DNA of 64,000 bases from contig PKWL01000011.1 of NCBI GenBank assembly GCA_003133225.1, positions 34,964-98,963 of the forward strand, in the 5' to 3' direction. Position numbers and translations under genes: made by a program. This DNA comes from Janthinobacterium sp. (GTDB taxonomy: Bacteria > Pseudomonadota > Gammaproteobacteria > Burkholderiales > Burkholderiaceae_D). Every line of letters begins with the position of its first letter. The first letter of the stretch is position 1. Of this stretch, positions 59,345 through 64,000 are shown one piece after another. The notes under the pieces are model-generated. The model was given only the letters and a program-made list of their open reading frames with translations, was not told the DNA's origin and searched no databases.

Positions 59345-62038
59345 ATGAGCATCAGGAATCTCAAGCACCTGTTCGATCCCCGCTCCGTCGCCGTTATCGG
59401 CGCATCGGAGCGCCCACACAGCGTCGGTGCCACCGTTCTCGCCAACCTGGTCGACGCCGGTTTCGGGGGGGCCATCTGGCCCGTCAATCCCAAATACGAC
59501 GCGCTGGCAGGGCGCCCATGCTATGCGGACGTGGCTGCCTTGCCGGCAGCGCCCGACCTGGCACTCATTTGCACGCCGCCGGCGACGATTCCCGCCCTGA
59601 TCGGGCAACTGGGCGAGCGCGGCGGCAAAACGGCCATTATCTTGACGGCCGGGCTAGGTGGTTATAAGGATGTGCATGGCAACAGCCTGCGCCAATCGAC
59701 GCTGGCGGCCGCCAAGCCGCATCTGTTGCGCATCCTCGGCCCCAACTGCGTTGGTTTGCTGGTTCCTGCGCTGTGCCTTAACGCCAGTTTCGCGCACACG
59801 GCCGCGTTGGCCGGCAAGCTCGCTTTCATCTCGCAGTCGGGTGCTTTGGTGACCGGAGTGCTCGATTGGGCCAAATCGCGCAACATCGGCTTTTCTAAAT
59901 TCATTTCGCTGGGAGATAGCGCAGATATCGATGTCGGCGATGTGCTCGATTACCTAGCTAGCGATGCCGACACGGGCGCGATCTTGATGTATATCGAGGA
60001 CATTCGGGCCGCGCGCAAGTTCATGTCGGCAGCGCGGGCCGCGGCCCGCAGCAAACCGGTGCTGGTGATCAAGGCCGGCCGCGCGGCCGAGGGCGCGAAG
60101 GCGGCCGCGTCACACACCGGAGCGCTGGCCGGCGCGGATGCCGTGTATGACGCCGCCATCCGGCGCGCCGGCATGCTTCGCGTATGGTCGACCGAAGACC
60201 TGTTCGAGGCCGTTGAAACCCTGGCGCGGGCGCGCCCCTTGCGAGGCGAGTGCTTGACCATCATGACCAATGGCGGCGGCCCGGGCGTGATGGCCACCGA
60301 TGCCCTGATAGGCGGGCACGGACGTCTGGCCAGCCTGTCGAAGGACACCTTGCGGTGCCTGGACGCTGTTTTGCCGCCAACCTGGTCGGGTGCCAATCCC
60401 GTCGATATCATCGGCGACGCGCCGGCCGAGCGTTATCGGCAAGCCATGGAAATCCTCTTGCAGGATGCGCAATCGGATACGCTGCTGTTTATTCATGCCC
60501 CCACTGCGATCGTCCCCAGCGCCGACATCGCGAGGGCGCTACTGCCTTTGCTGCAAAAAACGGCGGTCAATGTCATCGCTTGCTGGCTGGGCGGGGCCGC
60601 CGTGGCAGAGGCGCGCCAAATCTTTTCGGCGGCCGGCGTGCCGACCTACGATACGCCGGAAGAAGCGGTGCAAGGCTTCATGCAGATTGTCCAGTACCGG
60701 CGCAACCAAAATCTGCTGATGCAGGTGCCGCCATCGGTGCCAAGCGACTCTAGGGCGGATCGCAGCGCCGCCCAGGCGATCGCGCGCCAGGCCCTTGCCG
60801 AGGGCAGGGATATGCTGTCGGAACCGGAAACCAAAAAAATACTGGCGGCCTACGGCATTCCCGTGGCGCAAACGCGCATCGCTGAGACGGTTGAAGAGGC
60901 GGTGTTGTGTGCGCAGGCCATCGGCTTTCCCATCGCCGTTAAAATTCTGTCGCCCGACGTCACCCACAAGTCCGATGTCGGAGGCGTGGCGCTCGACTTG
61001 GAAAGCGGGGAATCAGTGCGGGCCGCCGCCATGGCCATGCGCAAAAGACTGCAGGAACTAAAGCCCGATGCCAGGTGGCAAGGATTCTCGGTGCAGGCGA
61101 TGGCGCGCTGGCCCGAGGCGCATGAATTGATCATCGGCGTCACTAGCGATCCGGTGTTCGGTCCCGTCATCTTGTTTGGACAAGGTGGGATTGCGGTCGA
61201 AGTGCTAGACGATCATGCGCTCTGCCTGCCGCCGCTCAACATGCTGCTGGCGCGCGATCTGATTGCGCGTACCCGGGTGTCGCGGTTGCTGGGCGCTTAT
61301 CGGAATCGTCCCGCTGCGGATATCGATGCGATTTGCCGCACATTAATTCAGGTATCCCAGCTGGCGGCCGACCTGAGCGAGCTGGCCGAGCTCGATATCA
61401 ATCCTTTGCTGGCCGATAGCCGCGGCGTCATCGCGCTCGATGCACGCCTGCGACTGGCAACGCCCGCCTCAGCCCGTGCCGGCGTGGATCGCTTTGCGAT
61501 CCGTCCTTATCCGCAAGAGTGGGAGCAATGGATAACATGGCAGGCAAAACCCTTGCTGCTGCGGCCGATCAAGCCGGAAGATGGTCCCCGGCACATTGCT
61601 TTTTTCAACGCGCTTGATCCAGAAGATGTGCGATACCGCATGTTCATCGGGATGCGCGAATTGGCACCGTCCCAGCTCGCGCGCCTGACGCAGATCGATT
61701 ATGACCGTGAGATGGCATTCATCGCGACCAGGCAGGGCCCGGACGGCGAATGGGAAACCCTGGGCGTGGCACGCGCCGTGGCCGATCCGGACAATGTCAC
61801 AGCGGAATTTGCGATCATTGTGCGCTCGGACCTGAAAGCCCAAGGCCTGGGATGGGTGTTGATGACCAAACTGATCGACTACTGCCGCAGCCGCGGCACG
61901 CAACAAATCACGGGCGAGACCTTGAGCCACAATCTGCGTTTGCTAAATTTGGTCAGACGCCTCGGCTTTGCCATCGGTCCATCCGAAGATGCCGGCACCA
62001 TGCGCTTGCGGCTGCCACTGGTTGCGGCTAAGGAGTAG
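59345..62038 (+). CDS. Acyl-CoA synthetase (NDP-forming)/GNAT fusion, PatZ/YfiQ-like protein acetyltransferase
   Basis: 897 aa from ATG 59345. Order: CoA-binding domain (FDPRSVAVIGASERPHSVGA), succinyl-CoA ligase-like domain with the SHTGALAGAD phosphohistidine loop, a second ligase domain, ATP-grasp (about 490-700; AVKILSPDVTHKSDVGGVAL) and a C-terminal GNAT domain (about 725-890; VRSDLKAQGLGWVLMTKLID). E. coli PatZ has the same layout at 886 aa and acetylates lysines, e.g. in acetyl-CoA synthetase. The His in the ligase loop is kept here. Together with the Usp gene it looks like a stress/metabolic control pair. The longer frame starting inside the Usp gene is an artefact. Confidence 0.9.
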   Translation: MSIRNLKHLFDPRSVAVIGASERPHSVGATVLANLVDAGFGGAIWPVNPKYDALAGRPCYADVAALPAAPDLALICTPPATIPALIGQLGERGGKTAIILTAGLGGYKDVHGNSLRQSTLAAAKPHLLRILGPNCVGLLVPALCLNASFAHTAALAGKLAFISQSGALVTGVLDWAKSRNIGFSKFISLGDSADIDVGDVLDYLASDADTGAILMYIEDIRAARKFMSAARAAARSKPVLVIKAGRAAEGAKAAASHTGALAGADAVYDAAIRRAGMLRVWSTEDLFEAVETLARARPLRGECLTIMTNGGGPGVMATDALIGGHGRLASLSKDTLRCLDAVLPPTWSGANPVDIIGDAPAERYRQAMEILLQDAQSDTLLFIHAPTAIVPSADIARALLPLLQKTAVNVIACWLGGAAVAEARQIFSAAGVPTYDTPEEAVQGFMQIVQYRRNQNLLMQVPPSVPSDSRADRSAAQAIARQALAEGRDMLSEPETKKILAAYGIPVAQTRIAETVEEAVLCAQAIGFPIAVKILSPDVTHKSDVGGVALDLESGESVRAAAMAMRKRLQELKPDARWQGFSVQAMARWPEAHELIIGVTSDPVFGPVILFGQGGIAVEVLDDHALCLPPLNMLLARDLIARTRVSRLLGAYRNRPAADIDAICRTLIQVSQLAADLSELAELDINPLLADSRGVIALDARLRLATPASARAGVDRFAIRPYPQEWEQWITWQAKPLLLRPIKPEDGPRHIAFFNALDPEDVRYRMFIGMRELAPSQLARLTQIDYDREMAFIATRQGPDGEWETLGVARAVADPDNVTAEFAIIVRSDLKAQGLGWVLMTKLIDYCRSRGTQQITGETLSHNLRLLNLVRRLGFAIGPSEDAGTMRLRLPLVAAKE

Positions 62039-62339
62039 GGTGGCTCCCGGACCTTGCGCGCGGATCTTGCTGGCGCCAGACGCGATCGTCACTTTCACGG
62101 CAGCCATGAGTTTCGAGGTGTGAGCGGGGCTGACGACGGCGCATACGCGGCAGGCGCGAAGGCGTTCTCGGCGGCGATGGCGTGGCTGAGGCGCCAACAT
62201 AGGCGCGCAATTCGCGGAACCGATTGTCGTGCTCACGCGTCATGGACATACTAGTGAATCTTGATTGGACCACCCCAGAGCCAAGGTAGCCGACTGGCGG
62301 AAGAGAGTTGACTTGGCACGCACGCGCCGACTCGCAGCG
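62039..62339. other. Gap after the PatZ-like gene
   Basis: No gene seen before the terminator hairpin. Confidence 0.35.
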
Positions 62340-62372
62340 CGACATGTTCGACCGATCAGGCCGAACATGTCG
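62340..62372 (+). terminator. Long hairpin, probable terminator
   Basis: Perfect 11-bp inverted repeat CGACATGTTCG/CGAACATGTCG with an 11-base loop, followed by TCTTGCTTT. About 300 bases after the PatZ-like gene. Confidence 0.55.
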
Positions 62373-62383
62373 TCTTGCTTTAC

Positions 62384-62419
62384 AAAAGGGCGGGGCCTAT
62401 CGTAGGCTTACGCCCCTTT
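62384..62419 (-). terminator. Terminator overlapping the cspA stop
   Basis: Leftward hairpin: AAAGGGGCG pairs with CGCCCTTTT around an inner GCCTA-CGA-TAGGC stem, followed by TTTTG. The last codons and stop of cspA lie in its first arm. Confidence 0.65.
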
Positions 62420-62611
62420 GATGTTTGAAGCCTGCTGACCCTTCGGGCCTTGAGTAATTTCGAACTGGACTTTCTGACCTTCTGTCAGAGTCTTGAATCC
62501 GTCCATGGTGATTGCGGAGAAGTGGGCGAACAAATCCTCACCACCGCCGTCTGGAGTGATGAATCCGAAACCCTTGGAGTCGTTGAACCACTTCACTGTG
62601 CCTGTTGCCAT
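62408..62611 (-). CDS. cspA: Cold shock protein CspA family
   Basis: ATG 62611 gives the standard 67-aa form. RNP1 KGFGFITP and RNP2 DLFAHFS are intact within [18 protein letters not shown] and the [20 protein letters not shown] part. It binds single-stranded RNA and melts structures during cold or stress. Which paralogue it is (CspA, CspD or another) cannot be told. A long AT-rich leader (62612-62740) may carry thermoregulation, as in E. coli cspA, but this is inference. Confidence 0.95.
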   Translation of the reverse strand: MATGTVKWFNDSKGFGFITPDGGGEDLFAHFSAITMDGFKTLTEGQKVQFEITQGPKGQQASNIKGA

Positions 62612-62626
62612 AATTGCTTCTTTCAA

Positions 62627-63169
62627 AAAATTGAATTACATAAATGATATCGCATGAAAATACTGCCATCTTCCGGCTTGCTCGGATTCCGACAACATTG
62701 GAAACCGAACAAAGCATTGTAGAGTATCACGCGCAAACAATGGATGCATTCTTTACCGGGCGCGCCGGAAATGTTGTTTTAATTCGATTTCAACTTCCGT
62801 GGCGCTTATTTCAACCTTCTTGACGTTGCGCGCAGGCTAAACACGTTCGCGCGGGGCAGGGCAGCCGCGATGGTCAAATCGGGCCCTGTGATGGCCGGTA
62901 GTGGAGGCCGCCGCGTTGCAGTGGCTGTTACGGCACGCCAATTTTCGCGTACTGGGCCATGCTAACGCAAGACAGAAAGTGATGTTGCAGCCGTCACCGA
63001 TCTCGCCCTGGTATTGCCATGCTACAAAATGCGGCATGGGAGTCGATGAGGGAAGGCCAAACAACTGCACTGCCCCGTGTGCTTGCTCGCAAGTAACAGG
63101 CATCTCTCAAATCGAGGGTAATTCATGCATCTTGAAGCGCGGAACTGCATGCGGATGGGCAAGGCAGGC
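62627..63169. other. cspA leader and gap to pagP
   Basis: Contains the cspA promoter and leader; no other gene seen. Confidence 0.4.
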
Positions 63170-63736
63170 TCAAAAGCGCATCTTGCCCCACAAAAATAGA
63201 ATATTGCCGTCGCCATTGCCGCCCGGAATATAAGTTGCCTCAATAGAAAATTTCCCGTATTCGAGAGAGATCAACGGCAGGACCCCGGGGAAGGGAGTGT
63301 AATGGCCGATATCCGTACGAGTGGTCAGAAAGGCGGTATACCCGAGCCCAAATTTGAGTTCTTCGCTCATGCGCCAGAAGGTTTTGTAACCATAGCCGGC
63401 GATGTATTCTGGCTTGTAGTGGGAGTCATGAAAACCCATGGCGTACAAGCCCTGCCAGTCACCATTTGCGCCATAGACTCCCTTGCCAATGCCCAGCCCG
63501 AGGGGATTTTCATCGAAGCTGTCGATTTTTTGTTGCGTATAGGCAAAGCGCATGTGGTACGTTTCAAGCGGCAAATAGAGTTCCGGCTGCCCTTTTTCCC
63601 ATGTGGTTTCCAGGCGCTGAACCGTACGGTCGTACCACGAGTCGCCCGGAACAACTTCCTCGGCGGCGGCCGAATCAGCTACCCCCATGACGGCCAGGCC
63701 GATGACAAAAAGACGAGATGAGAGGCGTAAATTCAT
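63170..63736 (-). CDS. pagP: Lipid A palmitoyltransferase PagP
   Basis: 188 aa with a signal peptide (RLFVIGLAVMGVADSAAA) and an 8-strand outer-membrane barrel. Active-site residues of PagP are present: H61 in LETYHMRFAY, D104 and S105 in GFHDSHYKPEYIAGYG. The protein moves palmitate from phospholipid to lipid A in the outer membrane, which lowers permeability and peptide sensitivity. Length equals the family norm (E. coli 186). In E. coli it is PhoPQ-controlled; no PhoP box was checked here. Confidence 0.93.
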   Translation of the reverse strand: MNLRLSSRLFVIGLAVMGVADSAAAEEVVPGDSWYDRTVQRLETTWEKGQPELYLPLETYHMRFAYTQQKIDSFDENPLGLGIGKGVYGANGDWQGLYAMGFHDSHYKPEYIAGYGYKTFWRMSEELKFGLGYTAFLTTRTDIGHYTPFPGVLPLISLEYGKFSIEATYIPGGNGDGNILFLWGKMRF

Positions 63737-64000
63737 TTAACTTTAACAAAAATAACTGGAAGATTAAAAAATCAAATCGGTTCACCAAGCGCAGGCGCGG
63801 AAAATTTCGCTCAGATTTTCAGCGTCGCGTCGGGTTTTTCGGGATTTTTTCATCCCGTAACGACTTTTTCACCAGCATGTTAAAGCAAACATGAATCACA
63901 TGTACAGTGGCGCGGTGCCAGCAGCGCCGTAAATTCGTCTGGCCGGCCCTAGCATCGCTAAATTCACGGAGGCGTCATCGCCTAGGAGTCTGTCGGAGTC
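63737..64000. other. Region upstream of pagP to the window end
   Basis: AT-rich near 63740-63775 (promoter side of pagP). A GGGAT/ATCCC hairpin at about 63840-63857. No gene begins in this part. Confidence 0.35.

Noticed and set aside
63302..63721. 139-codon plus-strand frame opposite pagP
   Set aside because: The minus strand encodes PagP with its complete active site.

Overview
The window looks like a chromosomal segment of a betaproteobacterium, most likely Oxalobacteraceae (Massilia/Duganella/Janthinobacterium type). This rests on the gene families and the general base composition: a CspA with a PagP lipid A palmitoyltransferase, a YfiQ/PatZ-like fused acyl-CoA synthetase/GNAT protein, ImuA, a GlxA-EamA-isochorismatase operon, and a small HTH-like protein (55.8-56.2 kb) of a kind I associate with this family. 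No rRNA or tRNA gene was found. The assignment is inference; no database was searched.

Layout. 0-3 kb: a partial coiled-coil gene, two degenerate CRISPR type I-E-like repeats, a frameshifted tfoX remnant, two small unknown genes and a membrane-anchored Mrr-type nuclease. 3.6-5.6 kb: two different TIR-domain genes on the minus strand. 7-13.1 kb: a complete hsdM-hsdS-hsdR type I restriction-modification operon (minus strand), with a decayed C-terminal hsdR piece of another system behind it at 13.5-13.9 kb. 14.15-18.07 kb: a 1306-aa SIR2 protein of DSR type. 18.4-25.6 kb: a P63C-domain gene with a palindromic operator, a trypsin-like protease, gene scraps, a truncated Mrr N-domain gene, a DUF4917 (SIR2-like) gene, an FRP-like gene and several unknowns. 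25.7-28 kb: AT-rich unknown genes including DUF2971. 28-37.4 kb: small secreted protein, DUF4926, GST, YedK/HMCES, ICMT-like methyltransferase, unknowns, a LexA-box-controlled solitary imuA, and an ADP-ribosylglycohydrolase. 37.6-44.6 kb: Flp-like microprotein, unknowns, a C39-like cysteine peptidase, mosaic pseudogene pieces, and a UvrD-type helicase with a nuclease-like insert and zinc finger. 44.8-47.3 kb: a three-gene GlxA/EamA/hydrolase operon. 47.6-56.2 kb: a sparse zone of small genes, a self-regulated XRE repressor, a lipoprotein and DUF72. 57.4-63.7 kb: core-like genes for a metallophosphoesterase, tandem Usp, PatZ-like protein, CspA and PagP.

How the genes fit together. The first 45 kb is an accessory, defence-rich region. 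Its genes fall into DNA-targeting functions (type I RM, two Mrr-type genes, SF1 helicase/nuclease) and NAD/ADP-ribose chemistry (two TIRs, two SIR2-fold proteins, one ADP-ribosylglycohydrolase plus decayed copies). YedK and ImuA add abasic-site and SOS repair. Many short pieces of genes whose intact copies lie elsewhere in the window (yedK, ADP-ribosylglycohydrolase, the 31-kb gene, the Mrr N-domain gene) show repeated duplication and decay. A roughly 260-bp diverged direct repeat carrying DnaA-box-like 9-mers occurs at 3.14 kb and again at 56.64 kb, on either side of most of this region. No integrase or transposase gene was recognised.
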